Positions 1 through 10,101 of a stretch of DNA of 64,000 nt are shown in pieces. Every line of letters begins with the position of its first letter. Position 1 is the stretch's first letter. A program made the translations under genes and the position numbers. This DNA is from Massilia sp. H-1 (GTDB taxonomy: Bacteria; Pseudomonadota; Gammaproteobacteria; Burkholderiales; Burkholderiaceae_D): NCBI GenBank assembly GCA_024703915.1, contig CP087969.1:1860001-1924000 (forward strand), read 5' to 3'. The notes below the pieces were generated by a model. That model was not told where the DNA came from and did no database searches. It saw nothing but the letters and a program-made list of their open reading frames with translations.

Positions 1-262
1 TGGAACAGGCCAGCATCGAAGGCCGCGCCATCAGCGGCCTACCGGCCAAGCAGTGGCAGTTCGACTTGTTCGGTTTGCCTGCGACGGGCAGCGCGCTGCG
101 CCTGACGGTGCTAAAGCAGCCACCCCGTTCAAGCTGCGCCTGACCGACATGAGCTACGAGCTCGCGCTCGACGGCCGCGCGGCGCGCCGCAGCGACATGA
201 TGGCCCAGCCTTTCCGCGACAGCGATACCACGCGCGTGGTGCGCGTGATCGACGTGCAATAA
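1..262 (+). CDS. C-terminal fragment of a probable M28-family zinc peptidase
   Basis: Only the last roughly 85 codons are inside the window. The reading runs in frame 3 from base 3 to about base 110 and then in frame 2 to the TAA at 260-262, so one indel lies near 110-125. The end reads like the C-terminal beta-rich region of secreted M28 aminopeptidases (LRLTV, then FKLRLTDMSYEL, then a closing segment with DSDTTRVVRV). The metal-binding catalytic part lies upstream of the window. It converges on the next gene, with only one base between the stops. The family call rests on overall resemblance, not on a motif, so it is moderate. Confidence 0.5.
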   Translation, partial: GTGQHRRPRHQRPTGQAVAVRLVRFACDGQRAAPDGAKAATPFKLRLTDMSYELALDGRAARRSDMMAQPFRDSDTTRVVRVIDVQ

Positions 263-263
263 A

Positions 264-646
264 TCAGCGGTAGCGCAGTACCAGATAGTCGGCGACCGTG
301 TCCTGCCAGGACATGGCGTCGACCAGTTTGGCCAGCAGCATGGCGCTGGCCACCGGTCCCAGATCGAGGCCGCAACTGTCCTGCAGCATGATGTTGCTGC
401 GCGGTTCGCCCAGCAGTGTCATGTCCCAGTCAGGCGCCGGTGCGCGCCAGTTGCCAGTCCCAGCCGATGGTCAGCGCGGGCGGACCGTCGGCGATCCATT
501 CCGTGTAACCGGTCACTGGCGCCTGTCCGGGCGCCAAGCAGCGCCACGGCGTCGCCGTCCAGTCCGGCAATCAGATGCGCCAGCGGCAGCGCCTCCAACT
601 CGGCATACTGAAGGTGCACATAACCGTCGACGGGACTCAAAAACAT
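264..646 (-). CDS. Unrecognised small protein, about 127 aa
   Basis: It starts at an ATG at 646 ([20 protein letters not shown]) and ends at a TGA at 266-264 after DYLVLRYR. The reading changes frame near 420-540, where the sequence is noisy; the second half ([13 protein letters not shown], then [19 protein letters not shown]) is uninterrupted. No signal peptide or membrane segment is visible. The opening and the Gly-Trp-Asp-Trp stretch faintly recall DUF4902-type proteins, but I would not rely on that. It is followed convergently by the peptidase end and preceded by the rpsI terminator. Confidence 0.55.
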
Positions 647-668
647 GGTGACAACCTAAAGAAGGAAT

Positions 669-709
669 TAAAAAAAAACCGCCAGCCCGAAAGGGTGGCG
701 GTTTTTTTG
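669..709. terminator. Bidirectional rho-independent terminator
   Basis: A seven-base-pair stem ACCGCCA (678-684) and TGGCGGT (696-702) is flanked by a run of A on the left and a run of T on the right, so it can end transcription from both sides. It lies just downstream of rpsI on the minus strand. Confidence 0.85.
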
Positions 710-736
710 TTGCTGCAAGCGCTGCAAAAAAACGAA

Positions 737-1128
737 TTAACGCTTCGAGAATTGCTTTGCGCGACGTGCTTTGCGCAGACCAACTTTTTACGCTCGACTT
801 CGCGTGCATCGCGGGTAACGAAACCGGCACGTGCCAGGTCGCCCTTGAGTGCTGCGTCGTAGTCGATCAGGGCGCGGGTGATGCCGTGGCGAACTGCGCC
901 AGCCTGGCCGGACTCGCCGCCGCCGTGCACGTTGACTTTGATGTCGAAACGTTCAACGTTGCCGGTCAGTTCCAGCGGTTGACGGATAACCATCAGGCCG
1001 GTTTCGCGCGAGAAGTAGTCAGCGGCTGGTTTGCCGTTAACGATGATTTGGCCAGTGCCAACCTTGATGAACACGCGAGCAACTGCACTCTTGCGACGGC
1101 CGGTGCCGTAATTGTAATTACCGATCAT
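737..1128 (-). CDS. rpsI: 30S ribosomal protein S9
   Basis: S9 is a component of the small ribosomal subunit near the P site. The N-terminus [15 protein letters not shown] and the central [19 protein letters not shown] are diagnostic. The raw frame breaks at about 795, where a run of A after REVERKK has lost one base. Restoring it gives the expected tail [11 protein letters not shown] and a TAA at 739-737, for 130 residues, the usual S9 length. It lies directly downstream of rplM, the near-universal L13-S9 operon, and is closed by the terminator at 669-709. Confidence 0.97.
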
Positions 1129-1137
1129 GGCAGTTCC

Positions 1138-1564
1138 TTAGAAAACGAGTGCTTTAGGTTGCTGGGCCGCGTGCGGATGGGAACCTTCTGCGTACACTTT
1201 GAGCTTCTTGATCATTGCGTAGCCGAGTGGACCCTTAGGCAGCATGCCTTTGACGGCCTTTTCCAGCGCGACCAGGAAAACGCTCTTGCATTTTCTTGAA
1301 GTTGGTTTCGTAGATGCCGCCTGGATAGCCCGAGTGACGGTAGTACGTCTTCTCGGTTGCTTTGGTGCCGGTAACGCGCAGTTTGCCTGCGTTGATCACG
1401 ACGATGAAATCGCCGGTGTCGACGTGCGGAGTGAATTCTGGTTTGTGTTTGCCGCGCAGTCGGAGTGCCACTTCGCTGGCAACACGTCCGAGGACCAAGT
1501 CCGTCGCGTCAACCACGAACCAATCGCGCTGGACTTCATGTCCTTTAGCGGAAAAAGTTTTCAT
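1138..1564 (-). CDS. rplM: 50S ribosomal protein L13
   Basis: L13 is an early-assembly protein of the large ribosomal subunit. The start [20 protein letters not shown] and the [18 protein letters not shown] block identify it. A GGAAG ribosome site lies just upstream. A two-base loss at about 1282 (GCGCGC read as GCGC) shifts the frame; restored, the protein continues to the expected end [13 protein letters not shown] and is 142 residues. It precedes rpsI by nine bases. The 290 bases upstream (1565-1857) hold no gene and must contain the operon promoter; I could not place it with confidence. Confidence 0.97.
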
Positions 1565-1857
1565 GTTGACTTCCTATCTATTAAATCGCTCAAATGGTGG
1601 TTCCAAGCGCTGAACTGCCTGCGGACGCTTCCTTATCGTCTTTCCTGAGCAAACGGAAAGCCGAAGCAACTATAACGCACTTCCCCGCGCGTCAAGCCTG
1701 ATCGCGCGCAAGGGCGAGGCCCCGGCCGCCCCCTAGACTAATGCGCAATGGAAACAAAATCCGCCCGACAGCGGCGCTTAGTTCCGTAACAACTTTTCAT
1801 TGACGGGGCAAAGAGGCGCAACATAGTATGTCTGAGCGATTAACGACGGGAGACCTA

Positions 1858-3286
1858 GTGAAATTCAGCCATATCCTGACCGCCGCGCTGCTCGCGCTGA
1901 TGGCCGCCGCCATGGCTGCCAAGCCCGTGTCCCAGCAGGGACGCACCTGCCACCTGCCCGGCGCCGAAGAGGGCTTGCGCTGCATCACCGTCTCGCTGCC
2001 GCTCGAGTACGCCAAGTAGGCCCATGCCGCATGAGCTCGACCTGCATGTAACGGTCGCGCCCGCGTTTCGCGAATCGGCCCGCCCCGATCCCCTGTTCGT
2101 TCTGGTAGGCGGCCCCGGCCAGGCTCTAAGACTGACGTGCTGGTCCTGATCGCCCACACCTTCCGCCGCGTGCGCCACGCGCGACATCGTCCTGATCGAC
2201 CAGCGCGGCACCGGCCTGTCAGGCAAGCTCGACTGCGACAAGAAGTCGCTCAACGATGAAACCATGACCGAAGCCCAGGCCGACGCCGCCGCGCGCGCCT
2301 GCATCGCCAGCGTCAAGCAGCCATTCTCGGCCTACGGCACGGCCAGCGCCGCGCGCGACATCGAGCAGGTGCGCCTGGCGCTCGGCTACGACAAGATCAA
2401 CCTGTGGGGCGCCTCCTACGGCACCCGCCTGGCCCAGGCTTACGCGCGCCTACCCGGCCCAGGTGCGCTCGCTGATCCTGGACGGCGTGGTCGCCCCCGA
2501 CCAGGTGATTCCGGCCGATGGGACGCGACGGCCAGGCCGCGCTCGACCTGGTGTTTACCCAGTGCGCGGCCGACAAGGCCTGCAACGCCGCCTTCCCCGA
2601 CCTGCGCCGCGAGTTTGCCGCCGTCAGCGCGCGGTGGCCACCGGCGTCAAGCTCGACCTGCGCGACCCGCGCACGGCGCGCCCGGCCAAGCTCGACATGA
2701 CCTCGGACCGCTTCCTCGGCACCGTCCACAACATCCTGTACAACGCGCTCGATGCGCGCCGCCTGCCCTTCCTGATCCACAGCGCCTACCAGGGCCGCTG
2801 GGAACCGTTCGTGGCGCGCCGCAACGTCACCACCGACTATTCGGCCGACGGCCCCGTGGCCCAGCTGCTGCACCTGGCCGTGGTGTGCGCCGAAGACGTG
2901 CCGCGCATGACCCCGGCCCTGCTGGCCGAAGACGCCTCGCCGCTCACGCGGCCGCTCTCGACCCGGATCGGCGCCATGTGCGCGATGGTCAATGTGGCGC
3001 CGGTGCCGCTGGCCGCGCCCACCCCCGATCACCCAGCCGGTGCTGATGCTGTCGGGCGAACTCGATCCCGTCACGCCGCCGCGGCGCGCTGGCCGCGGCC
3101 CGCTACATGCCGCGCAAGCAGCACCTGGTGGTCGCCTATGCCGGGCACGGCATTTCCCAGCTCGGCTGCACGCCGCGCCTGCTGCGCGAGTTCCTCGACA
3201 AGCCGGAAGAGAAGGTCAATGCCGAGTGCCTGAAAGAGATTCCCGCCCCCACCTTCCAGCTCGGCAGCGCCGGGCCGCAACCCTGA
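1858..3286 (+). CDS. Exported alpha/beta hydrolase, S33 tripeptidyl-aminopeptidase type
   Basis: Probably a periplasmic peptidase-like hydrolase that removes N-terminal residues from peptides; the substrate is inferred from the family. I chose the GTG at 1858 because GGGAG lies just upstream and the protein then opens directly with a signal peptide (ILTAALLALMAAAMA). An in-frame ATG at 1828 is the alternative. Motifs in order are VGGPGQ (oxyanion side), LIDQRGTGLSG, the nucleophile elbow WGASYGTR, an Asp in MLSGELDPVTPP and a His in GHGISQLGC. Breaks occur near 2018, 2127, 2453, 2518, 2632, 3030 and 3080. It ends 15 bases before an ABC exporter gene. Confidence 0.85.
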
Positions 3287-3301
3287 TGTGTCGAGGACGC
3301 C

Positions 3302-4037
3302 ATGATTGAAGTACACGATGTCCGCAAGAAGTTCGGCGCGGTGCAGGCCCTGGGCGGGGTGACGTTTACTGCCGCCGACGGCCAGATCACCGCCCTGCTG
3401 GGCCCGAACGGGGCCTAAGCAAGACCACCCTGCTGCGCCTGCTGGTCGGCTTGCTCAAGCGCGACACCGGCACCATCGCCATCGATGGCGCCGATCCGGA
3501 ACGCAACCCGATGGCGGTGCGCACCAATATCGGCTTCCTGACCGACCAGTTCGGCCTGTACGAGCGCATGAGCACGCGCGAATACCTGCGCTATTTCGGC
3601 GAGCTGAACGGCATGACGGTCGCCGCCGCCAATGCCCGCATCGATGAAGTCTCGCACCTGCTGGTGATGGACGACATCCTCGAACGCCGCTCCAAGGGCT
3701 TTTCGCAGGGCCAGCGGATCAAGGTGGCGCTGGCGCGCACGCTGCTGCACCGGCCGCGCAATCTGCTGCTCGACGAACCGTCGCGCGGCCTGGACGTGAT
3801 GAGCACGCGCGCCCTGCGCAGCGCCTTGGCGCCCTGCGCGCCGACGGCTGCTGCGTCATCATGGCCACCCACGTGATGCAGGAAGTGACCCACTTGTGCG
3901 ACGACGTGATCGTCATCGCCAAGGGCCATACCGTGGCCCAGGGCTCGCCCGACCAATTGTGCCAGCGCACCGGCATCGCCAACCTGGAAGACGCCTTCGT
4001 CAGCCTGGTCGGCACCGAAGAGGGCATATCCGCATGA
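3302..4037 (+). CDS. ABC exporter ATPase, NatA/CcmA type (system 1)
   Basis: Cytoplasmic ATPase that would power the permease encoded next. Walker A reads LLGPNGA and then breaks at 3411, where GCC-TAAGC-AAG replaces the required GCC-GGC-AAG (Gly before the catalytic Lys). Walker B is [12 protein letters not shown], the switch His lies in MATHVMQE, and the signature is [13 protein letters not shown], a departure from the usual SGGQ. One G is missing near 3835. The stop overlaps the next start as ATGA, so the two are translationally coupled. Substrate unknown. Confidence 0.9.
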
Positions 4038-5219
4038 AGTCGAAATTCTCTATCGTCTTTGTCAAGGAATTCGTCGAGCATCTGCGCGACCGCCGCTCGC
4101 TGATGATGCTCAGCCTGTTCGTGCTGATGTATCCGCTCATGATGGGCTACATGCTGCACCACATGATCGAACGGGCCACCAAGCCCGAGCGCGAAGGCAT
4201 GGAAGTGTCGGTCATCAACGGCGCCCAGGCGCCGACCCTGATGACCCAGCTGCAGCAAAAGAACATCACCCTGACCCACTTGCCGCCCACCACGGACGAA
4301 GGCATCACCAAGCTGCTGCGCGACCACAAGGCGGTGGCCGTGCTGCGCCTGGAAGACAAGTACGCCGAAAACTACAACGACATGCGCCCGGCCAAGATCG
4401 AGCTGTGGTACGACTCGGCCAGCGACGACGGCCCGCGCCAGCTGACATCGAGGACATGCTGCAAAACTACAGTTCCGGCATCATGCGACAGCGCCTGCTG
4501 GCGCACGGGGTCTCATGCGCCACGCTGGCGCCGGTCAAGCTGCAGCGCTACGATACCGGCAGCAATGCCTCGCGCTCGGCCGCCATCATCGGCGCCATCC
4601 TCGGCATCCTGTTCCTGCTTCACTTCCTGTGCTGCCTGTCGGCCGCGGTCGACTCCACCATGCGCATGAGCGCGAGCGGCGCTCGCTCGAAGTGCTGATG
4701 GCGCAGCCGGTCACCCCGTTCACCCTGATCAGCGGCAAGTGGATTGCCGCGGCCACGCTCTCGATCCTGGGCCTGTCGTTCGAACTGGGGCTGGCGCACG
4801 GCATCCTGTCCTGGCTGCCGCTGGAAGAAGTGGGCATGTCCTGGCGCGTGACCTCGATGGACCTGGCGCGCGTGTGCCTGGCCGCCGTGCCGCTGTGCCT
4901 GTTCGCGGCCGCGGCCCAGATCGCGCTGGCCATGAATGCCAAGTCCTACAAGGAAGCGCAAAGCGTGCTCTCGATCTTCACCCTGGTGCCGCTGCTGCCG
5001 GGGCTGGCCGTGTCGGTGATGGAACTGGAAACGGCGCCCTGGATGTACATGGTGCCGATGCTGTCGAACCAGACCCTGCTGCGCGAACTGTCCAAGGGCC
5101 AGGCCATGACCTTCACCCAGTTCGCGCTGACCTTCCTCAGCTCGGCCTTGCTTAAGCTGGCGATCATCATTTTTGCCAGCTGGCGCATGAAGAGCGAGCG
5201 CTACGTGCTGGCTGTCTGA
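4034..5219 (+). CDS. ABC-2 type permease, NatB-like (system 1)
   Basis: Membrane partner of the preceding ATPase. After one N-terminal helix (LFVLMYPLMMGYML) comes a periplasmic domain of about 150 residues. A block of hydrophobic helices follows: IIGAILGILFLLHFLCCL, then several between 4740 and 5190. The conserved cytoplasmic loop ending in SLEVLMAQPVTP is typical of Na+/drug-type ABC-2 exporters. Breaks lie near 4442 and 4675. It shares its architecture, including the AKSYKEA loop, with the second permease at 7722, so the two are probably old duplicates. Substrate unknown. Confidence 0.88.
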
Positions 5220-5262
5220 GCTTCTATTACAATAGGCTGGTGCAACCTTTTGGAGAGAAGCA

Positions 5263-5683
5263 ATGGAAGTCACAGTCAGCTGGAACGGCCCGTCGGGAAT
5301 GAGTTTTCGGGCCCAGACCGGCTCCGGCCACATGGTCAGCATGGATGGCGCGCCCGAAGGCGGCGGCCACAACCTGGCCCCGCGGCCGATGGAAATGGTC
5401 TTGCTCGGCACCGGCGGCTGCACCGCCTACGATGTGGTGCTGATCCTCAAGCGCGGGCGCGAAGACGTGCGGCTGCGACGTGACGCTCAAGGCCGAACGG
5501 GCCGATTCCGATCCGAAAGTGTTCACCAAGATTCACTTCCACTTCACGGTCACCGGCAATAATCTGAAGCCGACCACGGTTGAGCGCGCGGTCAGTCTGT
5601 CGCACGACAAATACTGCTCGGCGTCGATCATGCTGGCCAAGACGGCCGAGATTACCCACAGTTTCGAGATTGTGGAAGGCTAA
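5263..5683 (+). CDS. OsmC/Ohr-family protein, YhfA-like
   Basis: OsmC-family proteins reduce organic or fatty-acid hydroperoxides with two cysteines. Here the two conserved Cys lie in GGCTAYDVV and DKYCSASIM, at the expected spacing. The protein is about 139 residues with no signal peptide. GGAG lies eight bases upstream of the ATG. A break near 5475 joins two frames. It is followed by a strong hairpin terminator and converges with coq7. Confidence 0.88.
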
Positions 5684-5684
5684 G

Positions 5685-5727
5685 CTACATCGCCCTCATG
5701 AAGGCGGGGCGACGTAGTGGTTTTTTA
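5685..5727. terminator. Rho-independent terminator between osmC-like gene and coq7
   Basis: An 11-base stem (CTACATCGCCC at 5685-5695 pairing with GGGCGACGTAG at 5707-5717, one mismatch) is followed by a T run at 5721-5726. It ends the OsmC transcript and overlaps the last codons of coq7 on the other strand. Confidence 0.75.
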
Positions 5728-6363
5728 GATGTAATAGGCGGTGGTGGTCATCACCTTGGCCATGGCCGACATGGCGGCCTTGACCGGCACCGGCGCATCC
5801 TGGGCGCCCATGTCCTGGGCCGCCTTGCCGTGCGCGATCTCGTCCACCCGCATCTGCTCGACAATCGCGCGACTTGGCGTCTTGCGGCGGTAGCTTGGAC
5901 AGGTGTCCGGCCAGGTGTTCCTCGACCTGGCGCTCGGTCTCGACCACGAAGCCCAGGCTGCGCTTGTCGCCCAGCGTGGCCGCCACCGTTCCCATCACGT
6001 ACGCCCCCGCATACCACAGGGGATTGAGCAGGCTCGGCTGCGAGCCCAGCTCGGACAGGCGCTGTGCCGTCCAGGCCAGATGGTCTTCTTCTTCGCGCCC
6101 GGCCAGGGCGAACTGGGCGCGCATGGCGTCCGTTTTGGCGAAGCGCGCCTGCGAATTGTAGAGCGCCTGGGCGCATACCTCGCCCACGTGATTGACGCGC
6201 ATCAGGCGCGGCTGTGGCGCTGTTCGGCCGCGTCGAGCTGGCCGTCGTCCGCGTGCGCGGCCGGGGTCGGGCGCGACGCCTTGGCCACGCCGCCGATCAC
6301 GCGCAGCGCCTTGTCGACGCCGACGATCAGATGATCAAAAGGAAGAAAGGAACGCTGGGACAT
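5725..6363 (-). CDS. coq7: Demethoxyubiquinone hydroxylase (COQ7 family)
   Basis: A di-iron monooxygenase that adds the last hydroxyl group in ubiquinone synthesis, acting at the inner membrane face. Iron ligands are visible as the E in [12 protein letters not shown], the EEDH in [10 protein letters not shown], the E of [11 protein letters not shown] and the DEIAH motif. The product is about 213 residues. Breaks occur near 6215 and near 5870; the latter is a shortened GCGCGC run that restores [15 protein letters not shown]. It ends with a TAA at 5727-5725 inside the shared terminator. Confidence 0.93.
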
Positions 6364-6390
6364 GGGGGTACTCGCACGGGCAAAACCGTA

Positions 6391-6837
6391 TTATAGGACG
6401 TCGCGCACCTTGGGGGCATCGCCCTCGGGGGAAGGCTGGCGTTCGATCCAGTCCAGCAGCGCCCCGCCGATGTCGACCTTGGAGATATTCTTGGCCACGC
6501 CCAGGTTGAGCGACAGCAGGAAGGGGATCGTATTGACAGGCACGTGCGGACAGTGCTCGGCAAAAGCGGCAATGAAGCGCGGCGAATCGACCACCGGCAC
6601 CACTTTTTCGCCGCTCATGAACTGCAGCACGCTGGTGATCGAGTGCCCCTTGCCGATCGACTGGTAAATGAAACGGTTGAAATCCTTGTCGATGCGCTTG
6701 AAATCGATGGTTTCATCGGTCATCAGGCCCGACAAGTAGTACAGTCCGAGGGCGACCCGGAACCAGTCCGTGCCCTCGGCCGCGCCGTGCCTGCAGCGGG
6801 TCACCGCCAGTACATTGTGCTTAACAATACTGTCCAT
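6391..6837 (-). CDS. Unrecognised protein, about 148 aa
   Basis: The ATG at 6837 (MDSIVKHNVLAVTRCRHG) opens an uninterrupted frame; another ATG three codons upstream at 6846 is possible. The product has no signal peptide or clear membrane helix and no motif I know. Notable stretches are DWFRVALGLYYLSGLMTDE and KGHSITSVLQFMSG. It lies upstream of coq7 on the same strand with a 27-base gap, so co-transcription is likely. It is divergent from the second ABC system. Confidence 0.7.
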   Translation of the reverse strand: MDSIVKHNVLAVTRCRHGAAEGTDWFRVALGLYYLSGLMTDETIDFKRIDKDFNRFIYQSIGKGHSITSVLQFMSGEKVVPVVDSPRFIAAFAEHCPHVPVNTIPFLLSLNLGVAKNISKVDIGGALLDWIERQPSPEGDAPKVRDVL

Positions 6838-6939
6838 GGGGGTCATTATCCACATTTCCGGGCCGCTGTGCGATGCATCACGTGTTGCTATTGCGAATTT
6901 GTGCGTGCTACCCTCACGCTTTATGGATGGATTAGCCCG

Positions 6940-7721
6940 ATGATCGAGGTAACTGGCCTGGCCAAGCGTTTCGTGTCGCCGCACCCCAAGGAGCGGCGCG
7001 CGCGGCGGCACGACGTGCGCGACCACGATGGCTGGTTCCATGCGGTCACCGACGTCTCCTTCCAGTGCGCGCCCGGCGAAGTGCTGGGCCTGCTGGGCCC
7101 GAACGGGGCCTAAGCAAGACCACCGCCCTGCGCATCCTCTCGACCGCCCTGCGCCCGGACAGCCAAGCACCGCCTTCATCAATGGCATGGACGTGCTGGC
7201 CGAGCCGCTGCAGGCGCGCAAGCGGATCGGCTTCCTGTCCGGCAGCACCGGCTTGTACGGGCGCCTGACCGCGCGCGAGAATGTCGAATACTTCGGGCGC
7301 CTGCACGGCATGGGCCCGGAACGGCTCAAGCGGCGCTGCGACGCCCTGTTCGAGCAATTGCATATGCATGAATACGCGCACAAGCGGGCCGACCACCTGT
7401 CGACCGGCATGCGCCAGAAATGCGCGATCGCGCGCGCGTGATCCACGAGCCGCAGGTGGTGATCCTGGACGAGCCGACCACGGGCCTGGACGTGATGTCG
7501 GCCAAGATCCTGCTCGACTTCATCGAAAGCTACAAGGCGCTCGGCATCCCGCTGATCTTTTCCACCCACCATCTGCACGAGGTCGAGAAGCTGTGCGACC
7601 GGGTTTGCATCATCAACCATGGCGCCACCGCCTTCAACGGCAGCGTGGCCGCGTGCGCACGCTGGGCGGCAGCGACGACCTGTACGACGCCTTTGTGCGC
7701 GTCGTCAACGAGGAGCGCTAG
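6940..7721 (+). CDS. ABC exporter ATPase, NatA type (system 2)
   Basis: Cytoplasmic ATPase, about 260 residues. After the first strand it carries a charged insertion (HPKERRARRHDVRDHDGW) seen in NatA-like sodium-exporter ATPases. Walker A again breaks exactly at the Ala-Gly-Lys codons (7112, GCCTAAGCAAG). The signature is LSTGMRQK, Walker B is VVILDEPTTGLDV and the switch is FSTHHLHEVE. Other breaks fall near 7165, 7438 and 7655. It abuts the permease gene with no gap. Sodium or drug export is the family guess. Confidence 0.9.
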
Positions 7722-8923
7722 ATGTGGATCGTCTACATGAAGGAAATGCTCGAGCTGCTGCGCGACCGCAAGACCTTCGTCTTTACCCTGCTGCTGCCGA
7801 TCGTGGCGATGCCGCTCATCTTCATAAGCTTCGGCTACCTGACCTCGACCATGTTCAAGAAGAGCGAGCACGCCGCGCTCAACTACGCCGTGTTCGGCAA
7901 GGACAATGCAGCCTAGCCCTGGCCCAGCGATTCGCGCGTGAAAAAGGCTTCAAGGAAGTCGAACTGGCCAATGAAGGCGAGATCAAGGAAGCCATCGACG
8001 ACGACCGCATCAAGTTCGCCCTGGTCATCCCCGACGGCTTCGACAATGCCCTGACCATCCACCGCCAGGCCGGCGTGGCCCTGCACTACAACAACGCGGT
8101 CGCCTTCGACATCACGCGCAAGCGGGTGGCCGCCGTGATCGAGGAACACAATGCGGCGCTGCGCGAGCAAGCGCTGTCGGCAATCCAGATGAGCAAGGCC
8201 GAGCTGCGCTACGTGCTGGCCCCGATCCGGCTCGAGGAAATCTCGACCGCCTAAGCACGCGCGAGCGGATGGGGGCCGTGATCGGCGGCTTCCTGCCCTA
8301 CATCCTGCTGATGGTGTGCCTGATGGCGGCCATGTACCCGGCGATCGACCTGGGCGCCGCATGAAAAGGAGCGCGGCACGCTCGAAACGCTGCTGCTGGC
8401 ACCGATCGCGCGGACCCAGCTGGTGCTGGCCAAGTTCCTGGTGCTGTTCTCGGTCGGGCTGTGTTCGGCGCTGCTGATGGTGGCCAGCATGGGGCTGGTG
8501 CTGAGCGTGTTCGGCAACCGTTTCGAGGGCGGCCTGGCGCTCATGGTGCGCGCCGTCGGCGCGGCGACCTGGCCATGGTGGCCCTGATGCTGGTGCCCAC
8601 GGCCGCCATATTCGCCTCGATCCTGCTGGCCATCTCGATCTGGGCCAAGAGCTACAAGGAAGCCTCGGGCCTGATTTCGCCGCTGATGATGCTGGTGATC
8701 GTGCCGATCGTGGTGGCCATGCTGCCGGGGGTGGAGCTGAACTGGTTCTGGTCGATGGTCCCGCTCACCAATGTCTCACTGGCCATGAAGGAATTAGTCA
8801 AAGGCACCATGGATTACCGCATGTTCGCCGCCATCCTGCTCTCGACGACCCTGATGGCTAGGCGCCCTGCTGGCCTGGTGCCGCTGGTGGTTCAACCGCG
8901 AAGAAGTCCTGTTCCGCAACTAA
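7722..8923 (+). CDS. ABC-2 type permease, NatB type (system 2)
   Basis: Membrane partner of the ATPase just upstream. It has an N-terminal helix (FTLLLPIVAMPLIFISFGYL), a large extracytoplasmic domain (about residues 50-190) and five or six C-terminal helices including LPYILLMVCLMAAMYP. The loop GTLETLLLAPIARTQLVLAK is the conserved ABC-2 coupling segment. Breaks at 7913, 8251, 8360, 8565 and 8858 are mostly GCCGGC scars; the last restores LLSTTLMAGALLAW. The stop is the TAA at 8921-8923, followed by the hairpin repeat. Confidence 0.88.
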
Positions 8924-8941
8924 GCCCGGGGTCCGCAGCAA

Positions 8942-9040
8942 CAATTTCACAATCAGGGGTCAGACCTCAATTCTGCAAGAATTGCAGAATTGAGGTCTGA
9001 CCCCGATTGTGAAATTGTTTCTGAATTGAGGTCTGACCCC
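8942..9040. repeat. Palindromic GGGGTCAGACC repeat, copy A (hairpin plus half-copy)
   Basis: Left arm 8942-8978 and right arm 8982-9017 are complementary over 36 bases with a single one-base difference, separated by three bases. The core is GGGGTCAGACCTCAATTC. A further half copy (CTGAATTGAGGTCTGACCCC) follows at 9021-9040. It fills the gap between two ABC systems. The family recurs at 35.5 and 61 kb with a different inner stem. The remaining gap to 9202 shows no gene. Confidence 0.9.
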
Positions 9041-9202
9041 GGTTTTGCTGCATTCTGCTCCCCTGTTTTGGCATTCTGGGGCGGTCATCTTGCCGTGTAT
9101 CGCAATGGCCCGCCCTTGGGCGCGTAAATTTAATACAATGCAACTATAAAGAAGTGTGCCGGTGTCTGCGCCGCGCCCTCGCCCGCTATCAGGAGTTCAG
9201 GA

Positions 9203-10099
9203 ATGGAATTACGCATCCGCAATCTGTCCAAGACCTACGCCAATGGCGTGGTGGCCCTGGACAAGGTCACCCTCACCATCCCCGCCGGGATGTTCGGCCT
9301 GCTCGGCCCGAACGGGGCCTAAGCAAGTCGACCCTGATGCGTACCCTCGCCACCCTGCAGGAATGCGATTCCGGCTCGGTCTTCTTCGGCGAACTCGATG
9401 TGCTCGATGAAAAGACGAGATCCGCCGCCTGCTCGGCTACCTGCCCCAGGACTTCGGCGTCTATCCGAAGGTCACCGCTTACGAGCTGCTCGACCATTTC
9501 GCCATGCTCAAGGGCTTGTCGAACCGGGCCCGGCGGCGCGAAGTGGTCGATGGCCTGCTGCAGCAAACCAATCTGTTCGAAGTGCGCCACCAGCGCCTGG
9601 GCGGCTTTTCGGGCGGCATGCGCCAGCGCTTCGGCATCGCCCAGGCCCTGCTGGGCGACCCGCAGTTGATCATCGTCGACGAGCCCACCATGCTAGCCTC
9701 GACCCGCAGGAACGGGTGCGCTTCCATAACCTGCTGTCCGACATCGGCGACGACAAGACCGTGCTGCTGTCGACCCACATCGTGTCCGACGTGTCCGATC
9801 TGTGCGCCAACATGGCCATCATCAACAAGGGCCACGTGCTGCTGTGCGGCGAACCGCAAGCCCTGATCGACGATATCGACGGCAAGATCTGGGAACGTTT
9901 CGTGACCAAGGCCGAACTGCCGTATTTCCAGCGCGAGCATGACGTGATCTCGACCCGCCTGCTGACCGGGCGCACCCTGATCCGTGTTTAGGCGAGCGAG
10001 CGCGACCCCGGCGACGGCTTCTTTGCCGCCAACGGCGACCTCGAGGATGTCTATTTCGCCACCATCGCGGGGCGCCACGTCGCGCCCAGCAACTGCTGA
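9203..10099 (+). CDS. ABC transporter ATPase (system 3)
   Basis: Cytoplasmic ATPase of about 298 residues. AGGAG lies upstream of the ATG. Walker A breaks at 9321 (GCCTAAGCAAG for Ala-Gly-Lys), the signature is [16 protein letters not shown], and Walker B is [13 protein letters not shown] once the scar at 9690 is corrected. The switch is [11 protein letters not shown]-terminal extension of about 70 residues ([14 protein letters not shown]) follows the ATPase core. Breaks also near 9415 and 9985. It ends two bases before the permease-peptidase gene, so the pair is an operon. Confidence 0.92.
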
Positions 10100-10101
10100 G
10101 G

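Noticed and set aside
6391..7620. A 409-codon minus-strand frame across the second ABC ATPase
   Set aside because: Only its last 149 codons (from 6837) look like protein; the rest mirrors the ATPase gene.
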